This document shows, one piece after another, positions 25,701 through 38,900 of a stretch of 60,000 nt of DNA (position 1 is its first letter; every line of letters starts with the position of its first letter). This DNA comes from Owenia fusiformis (Eukaryota; Annelida; Polychaeta; Sabellida; Oweniidae): positions 21,716,931-21,776,930 of the forward strand of contig CAIIXF020000003.1 of NCBI GenBank assembly GCA_903813345.2, written 5' to 3'. Under the pieces are notes generated by a model. The model was not told where the DNA came from and did not search any database. It saw only the letters and a list, made by a program, of their open reading frames with translations. A program made the position numbers and the translations under genes.

Positions 25701-26849
25701 GTTCTTTTCATTTGCTGATTTCTGCATCATGACATGATTTTCTGACTGCATATAAAGCACCCTGTCAAATTTCGATTTTTCTTTTTTACCTGCCATAACT
25801 GTATTATAAACGCGAATCACAGATGTCCACCATCAACTCAAAGTCCTTTGCGCACAATTTCCGGTTGTCCAATGCAACAAAACATTAAAATTGATAAACA
25901 CTTGACCAATCGCTGACCAATTGATGACATTTGTCTGTATCAAAGACATGTTCTTCAATTCTGGTAATATCAAACTATATACACTAATTGTTAATATTTG
26001 ATTATCTGGACTTTAAATTAACTGTAGCGAGAGAATCCTTGTAAGGATTTCAAAGAGCTAACGATGGCGTTCAATTGAGCGGCATAATCCCAATTCAAAT
26101 GTATGCCATGTTGTCTGATTTAGATGTTTGGCATCATCAATCTTAGTTATATTAGCTATAGTCATCCATTCTTCATATTGTCTTTACAAACAAAAGAATC
26201 GTCCGTAACACAGGTTTCCAGTCTTAGTTTTCTCGACATATGTTTTATCTCAATTTTACATATATGAATAGCAATATAAAACCATTCATGTGAAAGAGCA
26301 CATCAAAGACGAGATCAATTGTAATTAAGCAATTCACTTACTATATGAAATATATCTGTCTCTAGTCACATTAAGATCACGAAACTAAACAATCGAAATG
26401 TATCTCCTTTTTATATTTTTCACGTTTTGCAGTAATTGTTAAATTACATTTTAAGAAACATTTATGAATTGCATTCCTTATAAGGTTTATGAATAACTTA
26501 ATTATAAAGGGACAACCCTATCTGATGGGAGAAAAATTAAAAACCTCAAACGTTTTATCTTATCTTTTTTAAATATGATGATATACTTAATACCCTATCC
26601 ATCATAGTTCTGCGTATTGACACGTCAACTTGTGACACAACAGAGTATGTCTGCTTGCCGTATCTCTAAACTTTTGTCTCATTTACTAACGGTAATTGCT
26701 TGATTGCATTTTTTGCATTTCATTAGCTGTTTGCTACTTTATGTTAACAATTAAAAAGTTAAAAACCTATTGACATATATATATGATATGATATTAAGGA
26801 TGCCTCAGATGTATAATCCTACATATTGCATTTCATCCTTCGTAAGGTA
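22756..26849. other. Long non-coding stretch
   Basis: No supportable gene. A 91-codon ATG frame on minus (23499-23224) has a GC-rich, CpG-containing start and a hydrophobic middle (ALFWGCWGFCLYIITSS). A shorter minus frame near 25796-25581 begins MAGKKEKSKFDRVLYMQSEN. Both could be exons of unseen genes but have no corroborating splice chain. Confidence 0.45.
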
Positions 26850-27030
26850 CAAGGGTGAGCCAAAAGGTGTAATGGCAATAAAAGCGTGGTGATTGGGAAA
26901 GGACCAATGAAACTAAGTAGGGTGAAAGAACATTTAACAAGGTTAAATTGTGCAAAATGAAATTTAAAATCCATGCTGGATAACTGAGTTATTAACATGT
27001 ATTTGGGTTACCCTTTTCTGGCTCACCCTG
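26850..27030. mobile_element. Mariner-like MITE, 181 bp, TA target duplication
   Basis: Left end CAAGGGTGAGCCAAAAGG; right end complements to CAGGGTGAGCCAGAAAAGGG. TA lies immediately outside both ends (26848-26849 and 27031-27032). TA duplication with ends of this CAGGGTG-type is the rule for Tc1/mariner elements. At 181 bp it is a deletion derivative with no transposase. Confidence 0.82.
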
Positions 27031-27553
27031 TATATATTACTCATTTGTAGCTGCTAATTTGGTATTTGGGTTTGGTTTGTACTCTCTCATATATATTTAT
27101 CTTAGCGATATTCATCATATGTTAGATTATGTAATAATGGTCAAGAATCCACCAATCAGTAGTCTCAAAATTATAGTTTTTCAAATAATATTTGCAACCG
27201 TTTTGAGACACATATGGAAAACAGCTGGGACCCATACACCAAAATTGAGTATGCAAAAGGAGTGTATGAAACATTTCTCCAGAAAGATAATTTTTGGAAA
27301 AGTTTTAATGAACCTTAGTGACTCTCGATTTTACTGTTACCCCAATTAAGATAATTAAAATGTATCAACCGGAAAGTAATTTACATTTAAAAATATTTGG
27401 GTCAACTAGAACTCAATAACCATTCAATTTCTCAACGCAATCTTGCGTGTCAGTTTAAAAAACATAACGATGACCAAGGAGTATAAGATCAAATTTCCTA
27501 TTACTAACCAAGCATTAATTGACTGATTTGAATTATCAAATTAAAAAGCCTAC

Positions 27554-28484
27554 CTGAATCACGAGTGTGCATACCACATAGACATCAATCGTAGGTTTGG
27601 AAATGTAACAATTGCATGCTGCTGACATGGCCAACAAAGGAAAAACAATAGACAATTGGTAAATTGGAAAACTCTACAGAAAAAACAATAACCACATGTT
27701 AACAATTTGACACCTCAGATCCCAGCGAAGATAAGTAGTCACTTGATGCATTACTTTTGGACGGAATTGAGAATTAGTATGAGGACTCACGAAATTCCTC
27801 AAAAGGGATGTTGGCATCTACACCATTGAAGCACGTGCGGTGGGCAGCAACCATATACTGAATGTCAATATTCGGCATAAACCATTGTAGCGTTTGTGTT
27901 GATGAATAGCCTGTAAAAATTATAAGTCAATCCCAAAATACTCTGAAATAAGATTCAAATATATTATGCATTGTTCAAATATGTTGAGAACTGAACATTT
28001 CCTTTGAAAGGTTTTGGCTTACTCAATCGATTTTAAGTTATAATATATTTTCAAGATTTCTATCATTTCTCGGGAAATCAGTTTTGTCGCTCTCTATTTA
28101 GATCTGCAACTGGTTACCATAAAGTGATTTTAGATATAAAATATAATTTTTGCATCAAGTACATAAAATCACCAACACTCCTGCCATACTTACCCCAAAC
28201 AATGCATTTGAAAGAGAATTTGGAAAACATACTCTGAAAGTCGGAGGCAAGTAGTTGTTTCTGTGTTAACAAAGTTCTCTTTTGAAAACCGAAGTATTGA
28301 AAAGGAAAGGGGAAACACGTGCAGTACTTATACTTTTCCAGAATGTTTGTCTTTCCTTAAATTGGTGGCTAACATATTGGCGTTGTTGCAAATTACGGCA
28401 AGAGTAAGAAATGCCGAACTATTGTAATGTCCTTTTCTTAAATCAGGGTATTCATTATATTTACTAATAGATGTCACCACCTCC
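27554..28484 (-). CDS. Candidate four-exon fragment of an unidentified gene (partial)
   Basis: Minus-strand chain in transcription order. Exon A, 28484-28334, follows acceptor TCTGTCCTGGTCAG and ends at AAA|GTATAAGT (50 codons; EVVTSISKYNEYPDL, LTLAVICNNANML). Exon B, 28233-28194, lies between acceptor CCGACTTTCAG and donor GGG|GTAAGTAT (SMFSKFSFKCIVW). Exon C, 27910-27791, lies between acceptor AATTTTTACAG and donor TTTC|GTGAGT (YSSTQTLQWFMPNIDIQYMV, then HRTCFNGVDANIPFEEF). Exon D, 27621-27554, follows a tandem CAGCAG acceptor and ends at CAG|GTAGGC (CNCYISKPTIDVYVV). Phases 0, 1, 1 agree across all junctions, and the introns are 100, 283 and 169 nt. Exons A-C joined without adjustment; D needed an internal acceptor. 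I recognise no family. It lies on the same strand as the tubulin gene but is unrelated to it. Confidence 0.45.
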
Positions 28485-29468
28485 CTGACCAGGACAGAAA
28501 GCACGCAGAGTAAAGCAGCCAAATATTAAAATTATGACAGTGTCGAACCAAATGGTGACGTATTGCTTCTATTTTAGTGACTTTTAAGCAAAATATCCCT
28601 ATTTTAATAATGTTTGTTGTTAAGGACCTATTTGATGTGTTACTTTTAAGTGGAGTACATATTTAGTGTACAGTTATTTTTAGTCAAGCACTCAAATATG
28701 AGTGGTAAGATATTTACCAATCAGTTAAACAATAGAGGGGTTTAATTTTCTACTAAATCGTATGGATTTGCCATTGAATGCATATTGTGGTAATTTTACA
28801 TCATAACGTTTCAGAATCGTAAGCACCGTTTGAAGAAACTTTAGGTTTATGTTGACCAATGAATTTGATATTCCAAAGCCAAGACTAGGATGAAGAAGAT
28901 CTTTCTTCTTTCTTCATCCCAGGCGAAGCTTATATACTAACTGATAATTTGAATACGACCAATAACAATAAGATACTTTCACAACCAATGTAAAAAACAC
29001 CCATTTAACATGTTTGCCAGAACGTATCATTTGCATAATAAAAGGAGCGATGGCATGCGCATACATCTGACAATGCGTTACGAGTTTTAGAAACGTTTGG
29101 GAAAAACGATGTGCACGATTTGCCATGCATCCTTATGTAGTGGCAAAATTATTATATCATCAATAGATGGCAGGAGCTGACAGACCATTGCACATCGAGA
29201 AGATGAATGTTGTTGTATATATGAAGGAAAAACAAGTCATGGCATATAAAGATGTCAGTCAAACCATACATTTACTTCAAATGCGATCGTACAATCCAGA
29301 TATCTAGATTTGCTTATTGGGCAATTCGTGACAAGGAAAGGTTTTTAAACTGTATGGAAGAGAATGATTGATAGGAAATACCTATTGCAAAAATAAACTT
29401 TGGTAATAACATAATCGTATTTAGGGAACCACCATGTAGAACAATTATTTAAGCATTTAAGCCCTGGA
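28485..29468. other. Non-coding stretch upstream of the candidate gene
   Basis: It contains a short hairpin (28886-28922, stems CTAGGATGAAGAA / TTCTTCATCCCAG). An ATG frame on minus (29126-28914, MANRAHRFSQTFLKLVTHCQ...) could be an upstream exon of the fragment at 27554-28484, but I found no phase-consistent junction. Confidence 0.4.
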
Positions 29469-29588
29469 TTCAGTGCAATGTCGAATGATCATTCCTTGAA
29501 GGTGTTGCTTTCCGGCGTAGAGCATTGATTGTTATTTTAGGAAACACCGCCTGAAAGGAATGGTCATTACACAATGCATTGAGTCTTG
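29469..29588. mobile_element. Hairpin element, about 120 bp
   Basis: Left arm ATTCAGTGCAATGTCGAATG, ATCATTCCTTGAAGGTGTTG. The right arm complements it (GGAAACACCGCCTGAAAGGAATGGTCATTAC, then CAATGCATTGAGT). The stems are imperfect and about 45 bp. It is probably a decayed MITE lying in the 3' flank of the tubulin gene. Confidence 0.6.
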
Positions 29589-30016
29589 AAATATTAAACG
29601 ATGTTTTATTTTGCTATTTTTATTCTATCACACAGTGTATAACCATATGACCTTCAATGCTTCTTAAGGTTACTGGTGTGAATTTATATATTTTTACATA
29701 CTATTTACTTAATTGTTTTTACTGATAAAAAGTTGTTGAAAAACTGAATAATACTGGTAATATACAGGTTCATCGACTACAAGTGTTATATGCTATACAA
29801 GCTGCCGATAAAATGTCAAATGAGTTCCGATAAGGCTTGTTTTCAAAATGTAGGTCAACCTGTCTGAACATTGTTTTCTGAATTTTTAAATGTCATTGCT
29901 TGAGTCGATCAGTCAAAATACACAGCAGCAGAGAATATTATGTGACAAGAGTTTTGTTGCGAGTTTTGATTTAATCATATCAAATATTGCAGTTTCCGTT
30001 TGTTTTTTCGGTTTTA

Positions 30017-31369
<1,353 letters not shown>

Positions 31370-31481
31370 TTAGTATGGCCTCGGATAACTATGTAGTGGT
31401 AAGTCTGGACTAATTATAGGCAGCTGATTCCTCTTGGTATTTACTTAGCTCTATTTCGCAACGAGTGAACAAACTATGCAA

Positions 31482-31487
31482 TTTATA
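31482..31487 (-). promoter_or_regulatory. Possible TATA box of the beta-tubulin gene
   Basis: On minus the sequence reads CTATAAATTG, a good TATA match, about 125 bp before the ATG. That would place a start about 30 bp downstream and give a 5' leader of roughly 95 nt. A second weaker candidate, TATAATTA, lies near 31410-31419. Inference only. Confidence 0.4.
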
Positions 31488-31720
31488 GTATCCACGCGGC
31501 AGTATCAGAGTTTGTATCTACATGTGATTCACCACAGCTTTCAAGTACATAAACCTTTGGACTATAGCTATTCCCCAGGGACTATTCGACAACTGCAGTT
31601 ATCGTTATTTAAGAATATCCTCTGCAAGGCACGTTGCTGTCTAACTAATAAATTATCTACTAGCCTTACGATGAAAAACATGAGAATGTTTAGTAATTGC
31701 CATTTGATCATTTGAAAATA

Positions 31721-32147
31721 CAGGGCATATTTTTAGCTTCCTTCAATATCGGGTATTGATTCACTGTCCAAATTCATGGATTGAAATACTCTTGGACCAA
31801 GGATGCATGCATTTCCAGTTGGTTGCCATGTTATAAATTTTACACAGGAAGTAAAGATTATTAAGTTTGCAGATAGCAGGTAAGATATCTAATGTAAGAC
31901 GCAGAACCCAGCTGAATACTCTTTTTTAATTATGTGTCTATGATTTATATTCTAACCGCAATCTCTTCGTTTATTCTAAGTTGACAATACCAAAACATAG
32001 TTTTGCATAGAAAGTAGGGACCAATTATCTGGGGTGATTTTGTGCTAATTTCTTTACTGTAATGGGCAAAAGTTTAAAGTATATAAAATCACTTCCTGTG
32101 TGAAATCTTAAAAGATGACAGCCAACTGGAAATTTAAATGAGCCCTG
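31721..32147. mobile_element. Candidate hAT-like MITE with CAGGGC ends
   Basis: The left end begins CAGGGCATATTTTTAG and the right end complements to CAGGGCTCATTTAAATTTCC. Inner blocks are also inverted copies: ATTTCCAGTTGGTTGCCAT at 31812 against the complement of ATGACAGCCAACTGGAAAT at 32114, and ACACAGGAAGT on the left against ACTTCCTGTGT on the right. The left arm has about 80 extra bases between its outer and inner blocks. No 8-bp target duplication is apparent. It lies upstream of the tubulin gene. Confidence 0.65.
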
Positions 32148-32760
32148 CATTTTAAATTATCAATATTGACCACATCAAAACATTTTCCCGTGTTTTGCTA
32201 ACTATTGTAGGGATAACATATGAATGGTTGAAAGCCCATGATTAAATCTACCATATCAAGAGAGAAATGGATCGGACTTGCAAGGCCGGAATGTTCCTTT
32301 CACGACCGATGGCCATTAGCCATAGGATGCCATTAGAGACTGTCCTTTAAGATGATACCCCGTGAATACAGAATTTGGTATGTCTGGCAAGATATAAGTA
32401 GCACTAAAGCAACTAGTATTGAACAGAAATCTCAAGTTCAAAGTTGAAATCATTATTTGATATGCAGGTGATGGCCGCCATATTAGATGGATGAAAATGA
32501 CGATAACGAATGTTGAATGTGCGAATACATTATGTATATAGATAACGAGAAATCAAAGGTTCTGTGAATGGTATACGTGGAGATAGATACGTATAAATGA
32601 TGTCATCTTTGTGCTATATCAGGACATGACAGAGATCAATTGGAACAACAAAACATTGGCCTGACAACAAAATTTTACTCCATAGATTACATTGTCAAAC
32701 ATACATGCATATCACAACTGAACCCCCCAAAATAATAGAAACAAATTATTACATGCGCAA

Positions 32761-33435
32761 TGACGCTGTTACGCGGAATATGGCATACATTCATGGTTGC
32801 GCGGTATTTGTGATACGGGTAAATATGCCATACTCACCCGCAGTATATGGCATATTCCGCAGGTGGGTATGCGGTATTCCGCAGTGAATATGCGATACAT
32901 TGAGTTCAGTGAATATCCGATACCCACTTGCGGAATATGTCATACTCACTTGCGGAATATGCCATATACCACAGGTGAATATACCACAGGTGAATATGAC
33001 ATATTCTGCAGGTGAAAACGTGGTACAGAAAGCCTTGATTTGATTGGTTGCAAGAATCGACTCTAAATGTAAAACTACGCTGGATTACCAATATAGTTGG
33101 TGCGTCGAGTACTAATATATGAATCCTGGATTGATTGAGTAGGTTTATTACGTGAGATTGGTGAGTGATACTTCTGCATTAGTTGATATATTCGATACCC
33201 TGTACTGTTGATTCAGTAATCATCATAATAATTAATCATTATAATAATATATAAGTTTTACTTTTTCGTTCAATCGATGCAATTGACAATTGCGTACTTC
33301 CGTATCACGTTCTCATTGGTTAGTGTGTATGCCATATACCGTAGGTGAATCTGTCCTACACCGCGAGTGAATATGCCGTATTCGTTGCGGAATATGGCAT
33401 ATTTTTGTATTGTGTTTACCGCGTAACAGACGCCA
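32761..33435. mobile_element. TIR element with internal degenerate repeats, about 675 bp
   Basis: Terminal inverted repeats TGACGCTGTTACGCGG (left) and the complement of CCGCGTAACAGACGCCA (right). Just inside both ends, and repeatedly at 32830-33010, are variants of TGCGGAATATGGCATA and CACCTGCGG in both orientations, a cluster of about 20-bp inverted and direct motifs. The centre (33020-33320) is unique AT-rich sequence. It has no coding capacity. Confidence 0.72.
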
Positions 33436-33732
33436 CTATTACACTAGGAAAACAATAATTTCAAATAAAATTCAACCTTTTTAGTCTATCCATTCTTAGA
33501 TTCTTATATGGATGACTTCCTCTACGCATCACTATGCTCATGCAAACAAAAGGGCAACATTTCAAAATGTTAGATTTAGTTTCTTATCAAATAAAACAAT
33601 TTCAATATCTCTGTATGCTCTAGAAATAATTCTACGACATCTGATAAATCGGTACAACAATTAATGTTAAAAGCTCAAACATATTTTGTGAAATGTGGCT
33701 CGATCGAGAGCTTTCTCTGAATCTCCCAATAA

Positions 33733-35895
33733 CACTGGGGAGTATCGTGATGCAACAACACCGTGTTGTTGCATCAAGATGGCCAGACTTCCGGTGATAG
33801 ATTTTCGTACGATATGTTGTTTCCCCAATTTAAACCCATTTCTAGGACGAGTTTCTAAATAACCATACACGTGAAGTTAGCACACGATCTATATTTAAAG
33901 AAACTGTCATTAGTATACATGTAGCATCATCAAGAAGCAAGAAGTCCACGGTTTTAGTTCCTCACTATTGATGCAACAACACCAAACCGAAGATGCAACA
34001 ACACTCCTCTAGATTTGAGCAATGATGCAACAACACCAATTAATAGTATAATTTCAGAAGACCATAAATCTCGAGAGGAACAGATTTTTAAATGCCACTA
34101 TTGCAACACCGGGCCAGTACCCATTTGCGTTCTTCTCAGGCATTCAAAATACACGTCCTGCGGGCGAAGATTCTTTATATGTATTTTCAAAAATTTATAC
34201 TTTTAAATATCATAATGTACTGGAAGTTGTTTTATAACATAGTTCAATCGCCTTTAACATTGCAAGCTATGGTAACCCAATCTATTATCATAAACCCCTG
34301 TTCCATAGCTTGATGACCCTGATACCAGTTAGTGTCATTCAAAATGGTGGGCAAACATCTTTCGTTGAGAGAGTTATGGCGTTTTGAAAACTCAAAATCG
34401 CTAAATTTGGTGCCCCATGTTAAGTCAATGGGAAAACTTTTTTTTTGAAGTGTAAAATACGACATATATACGACCGAGTACAGCTTAATTTAATGAAAGC
34501 CTTTAAATGAAGGGTACCTCAAAAGCAATCTAGCTTCAAAATTTGGACACAAAAATGTCTAGGTCAAAATCTAGGTCAAATTCAAAGTTTTCCTTATTTT
34601 TGTGATTCTGACACTACACTTCAATTATATTCTTCGAAATTGTGTATACATGTAGCCAAGAGTGTACTTATAGTGTTAGCCTTTTGCCGTCAGAAAGTAT
34701 TTTAACCCACTTTTGAGATATGGTGTCCAAAAAGTAAAAAATAAAAAATTCTCCAAATTTAACGTTTGAGTTATGAATGAAGAATAGAATTTTCTCAGGA
34801 ATCAGAATCTGCAAACCAAATTTCGATCCAGTTCGGAAGTTATGGCGTTTTGAAATTTCGAGAAAAATCGATCTGATGGTATCCTGATAGAAAGAGTAGC
34901 GAAGAAAATGTTGAAAAATCCATCCATCCTTCCATCCATCCTTCCTATCCTATCCTACTATTCTATCCTATCGTTCCATCCTATCCTATCCTGCTATCCT
35001 ATCCCTTTTATCCCTATCCGTTCCTTCTTATCTATCCTTCATATCCTTTCATTCCTATCTATCTATCCTTCCTATCCTTTCCTTCCTATCTTATCCTTCC
35101 TTGCTATTCTATCCTATCTTTCTTCTCTATTCTCTCCCATCGTTCCATCCTATTCTGTCCTATCCCTCCTTCCTATTTCATCCAACCAACCATCCATCCA
35201 TCAGTCCATCTTTTTCTGGATGACTCGGCTTAAAAAAGTCGAGATCTGGAGTCTGAATTTGAACTTGTTCAATTTCCAAAGTCTAGTTATATTTGTAAAC
35301 AATTTCCATACGATACGGTAAATCAAGGGGATTTAATTTAGAAAATGAATAATCTTTATTTTTCAGATACAATATCAATGAGGTTGCCTCCCGGGGATTC
35401 AATACTTAGCCTATGTATTTAGTTTGCCTTGTATATCCTATTAACTTTGATAAAGACAAAATAACACATAACCAAACAAAATACGTTTCATTCATGAACC
35501 ACGCACTCACGCGTTTTATTCATGTCCCGGCCAACACCTTTAAACAGAACATAAAACAGTTTCTCTTGATATTCAATGATACATTATATTGGCGTTTTTG
35601 CATCAGCACATTGGTGTTGTTGCATCATCGATAATAAACAGAGTGGTGTTGTTGCATCAATAGTGAGGAATTAAAACCGCGAATTTCTCGCTTCTTGATG
35701 ATGCTACATGCATACTAATGAGAGTTTTTCAAAATATAGATCATGAGCTAACTGCATGTGTATGATTATTGAGCAACTCGTCCTAGAAATTGGTTTAAAT
35801 TGGGAAAACAAAATATCGTACGAAAATCTATCACCGGAAGTCTGGCCATCTTGATGCAACAACACGGTGTTGTTGCATCACGATACCCCCCAGTG
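33733..35895. mobile_element. Long-arm foldback transposon, 2163 bp, with AATAA target duplication
   Basis: The ends are inverted copies: CACTGGGGAGTATCG on the left and the complement of CGATACCCCCCAGTG on the right. AATAA directly flanks both (33728-33732 and 35896-35900). Each arm is about 300 bp and is highly similar to the other. Immediately inside each end lies a 27-bp perfect palindrome made of the 13-mer GATGCAACAACAC facing its complement (33749-33775; 35853-35879). Further single copies of the 13-mer occur at about 33970, 33992 and 34023 on the left and near 35616 and 35646 on the right. The interior holds a pyrimidine-rich simple repeat and no transposase, so it is non-autonomous. 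A 5-bp duplication with CAC-starting ends is also found in Transib/RAG-like elements, but this assignment is only a hypothesis. Confidence 0.9.
34915..35212. repeat. (TATCC/CCATCC)n pyrimidine-strand microsatellite
   Basis: About 300 bp of degenerate TATCC, TTCCTATCC and CCATCCATCC repeats, with the pyrimidine-rich strand on plus. It lies wholly inside the foldback element. The 137-codon frame across it is a by-product of the low-complexity sequence. Confidence 0.92.
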
Positions 35896-35900
35896 AATAA

Positions 35901-38900
35901 ATTACTGATATAACTTTACCGTCTGAAAGTACATCAAATATACGCACTTATTGCATTATCATCTACTCGAAGATGTATGTCATTGATTTTACTCAGAACA
36001 CGTAAGCTAGAATTTGCAACTGCTACCATTGTTCCATCTATTTAACGAACGGAAATGTTCTCACAATATTACTGTTCCATCTATTTACCGAACTAGAATA
36101 TTTTCACAATATTGTGATTTGATATGCGTAAATCTTCACCATAGTACACCACTCCATAGAAAGATTGCCAAACGAATTTATTGTAGCTCAAAGGAAATAC
36201 AAGTTGTTTTTACATAAATTCAAGTAGCCTGCAGCCTCGGGAACATGTCAGTGGACAGGATATTCCCTTGAGGAAAATATTTTGCACTATTTCCCTCAAT
36301 GGCAGTCACTATTTGTACAATAATGATAACACTTTATACGTGTATTATTTCCACATTCACTCGATCAATCTTTATTTCATAGTTAAAGGATATTGTGACA
36401 AAATAGAAATGGAAAGATATTTTAGTTTCACTGAACCATCAGGTTTTTAACTATGAGATACTCTCTACGCTAGCTCGTGAGATATCATGTTCATTCTGGA
36501 TAAATATCATATCCCCCATTTCCTCAAATTGAGAGATGTATTAATCTTCGTTTACCTTATGATTAATTGACAGGTTTCGACTGATCGATTCTTATGGTTC
36601 ACAGATAATTACCTTTTTATATTTTATAGCTTTAATCGTGCTTTAGCTTTAACTCATTGCATTGTATGTTTCATGATCACATGTTTATGGATGCGTGCAT
36701 ATGGAAGAAACTTAAAAAAACAAAAAGTGTCCAAATTTTGAAAATTTAAAGAATCATAGTACTGTATGTTGTAATACAAACATAGTATATCGTAATATCA
36801 TTGGCCAATATCTACATGACAAAATAAGACGACGTAATCCCTCCCCCAAGTCAGTAAAGCCAGCCTTCTGAGATAAAAGTCCCAGTGATTAATGACCGTC
36901 AGCTTATCTTCGACTATCCTAGTTTTGCTTGTTTTGCCTCACGGTGTGTTTGAATCACTTGTAAACTGACACACAAGTGCATTGTCAAATCTGTTAAGAT
37001 TAAAAGTTATTATTTTATAAATGTGGCGGCCAACTGAAATGTAATACTTAACGATTTCTGATAGTCTATCATGTCAATAACTATGATGTTTAATCTTGTA
37101 CTATAATCAAAAGGCCAAATAAATTCAAACGTGAACTATATAATGTATTAAGTAATACATTGCTGATACAGTACAACATATTTTACATGTATAATAGAAA
37201 AAATAACATGTTTACAAAAATGTGATTTAAAGATGACATTAAACTCATGGGGGATAGTTTCGTTCTGATTTAACAGAGCTCTCTATACCCAATGCTTGAG
37301 AGGGTGCATTCCAAGGGGCGGTACAAGCTGAATCCAACAATGTGGTAATTTGTTTCAAAGTGTTTGTGTTTTAACATGCAATCGTAATGAATGTCTGGCA
37401 ATATGTGGTACTGTTTGCCGATGCATATTATTTATCATATATTATATCATATATTTTGCATATCCAAAATGTCTCGATTATATTTATAAAATAACAGCTA
37501 CGGCAAATTAGTAGATTTTGAGTTATGCACGATGGCCCCAATATACAACTTTTCTCTTTATCTTAAAAAGTGGAAATATTCAAAACATTAATAATCCAAT
37601 TATGAATACGATTTTATGAACCCCAATACATTGATTAAAATATCAAAAAGTAAAAGCAAAGACAATGTTAAATCAGACTAATTAATCACAGATATTAAGT
37701 ACAATATGTATACGACATAACAATAGGTACAATTACATGTAGTAAAACAAGTAAAGTATATAAATATCAAACGAATTTATATTTCAACCACTCCGTTCGA
37801 ACATCCTACATCAATTAACAACTAATACACCTGTCAGCTTCGAGTGATATCTCAATAACGTTGAATACGATCTCAGGTAGGGTCAACATTTACCTGCTAA
37901 ATTCAAGTATTTACACGCTGTTTACTAGATAAGGAAACTTCAGTTTTGAAATGGCATCTTTGACAGATTGCAATTGTAATCACATCTTTCTACATTTATA
38001 TATCTATTTTCTTAAACATATGTCAAAATTTCGATTAAAAATTATTCACAAGACATTCTTGAACGTCAGTTTAACAACCGTGAGTAGTTCGTACTTATGC
38101 AAGTGACCCTTAGTGGCACTTTATGACGTCATATGTGGCTTGGTTAAAATAGAAAACAATTTATTCACAAATACCAGCACATGTTTTCTAATCGTGCAAG
38201 AGAATCATGGTAAAGAAACATGATAAATTATAGATATTGCAGTGATCTCTGAACAATCGAAACAATTATTAGTAAACAAATTATCGTCCTATATATAAAG
38301 AACGGCTCCGTCCGTCCGTCCGGGCAATAACTCAAATACGGTTGGAGCAATATTGTTTATTTTATATGTATATTCCCCATGAGAGTACAAGTGCTAAAAC
38401 ACAACATTGGCTAGTGTTTTATTTTACATTTTTACTATAACTCAAAAAGTAGTGTAGCAATTTTTTTTTCAAATCTATGCCTACTTAAAAGCATATTACA
38501 CTTTCTGCAGACAATTTGGCAAGCGGCTATTTTGAAAAAAGCCATTTTCTGTGTGTGTTTTACCATTTTTGCTCAAAAGTAGTGGAGGTCTTTTGTAAAA
38601 TTGGCCGCCATGGTTGTAGGATATGACTTGCTCTACCTTGGCGTTGCTGTTATCTAGTTAATACTCAGTCACCAACAGTAAATATTTACAAATGCCAGCT
38701 CATTGTATCTCAGTGAGATAGATCAAACAAATACTACGTATACATTTGGACTCCGTAAAGTCATCTTTACATCGGTCTAAAACCTATGGTCTGTCAGAAT
38801 CAGTGATATTGGCTGTGGTCGGAGAATGGGTTTAATATAAGTTTGTGGTCACGATAATATACAGACTAATGGTGTGGTGTGTATGCTTGATTATGTAACG

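Noticed and set aside
34908-35321. 137-codon plus frame rich in Pro, Ser, Ile and Leu
   Set aside because: It is the translation of the TATCC/CCATCC simple repeat inside the foldback element.
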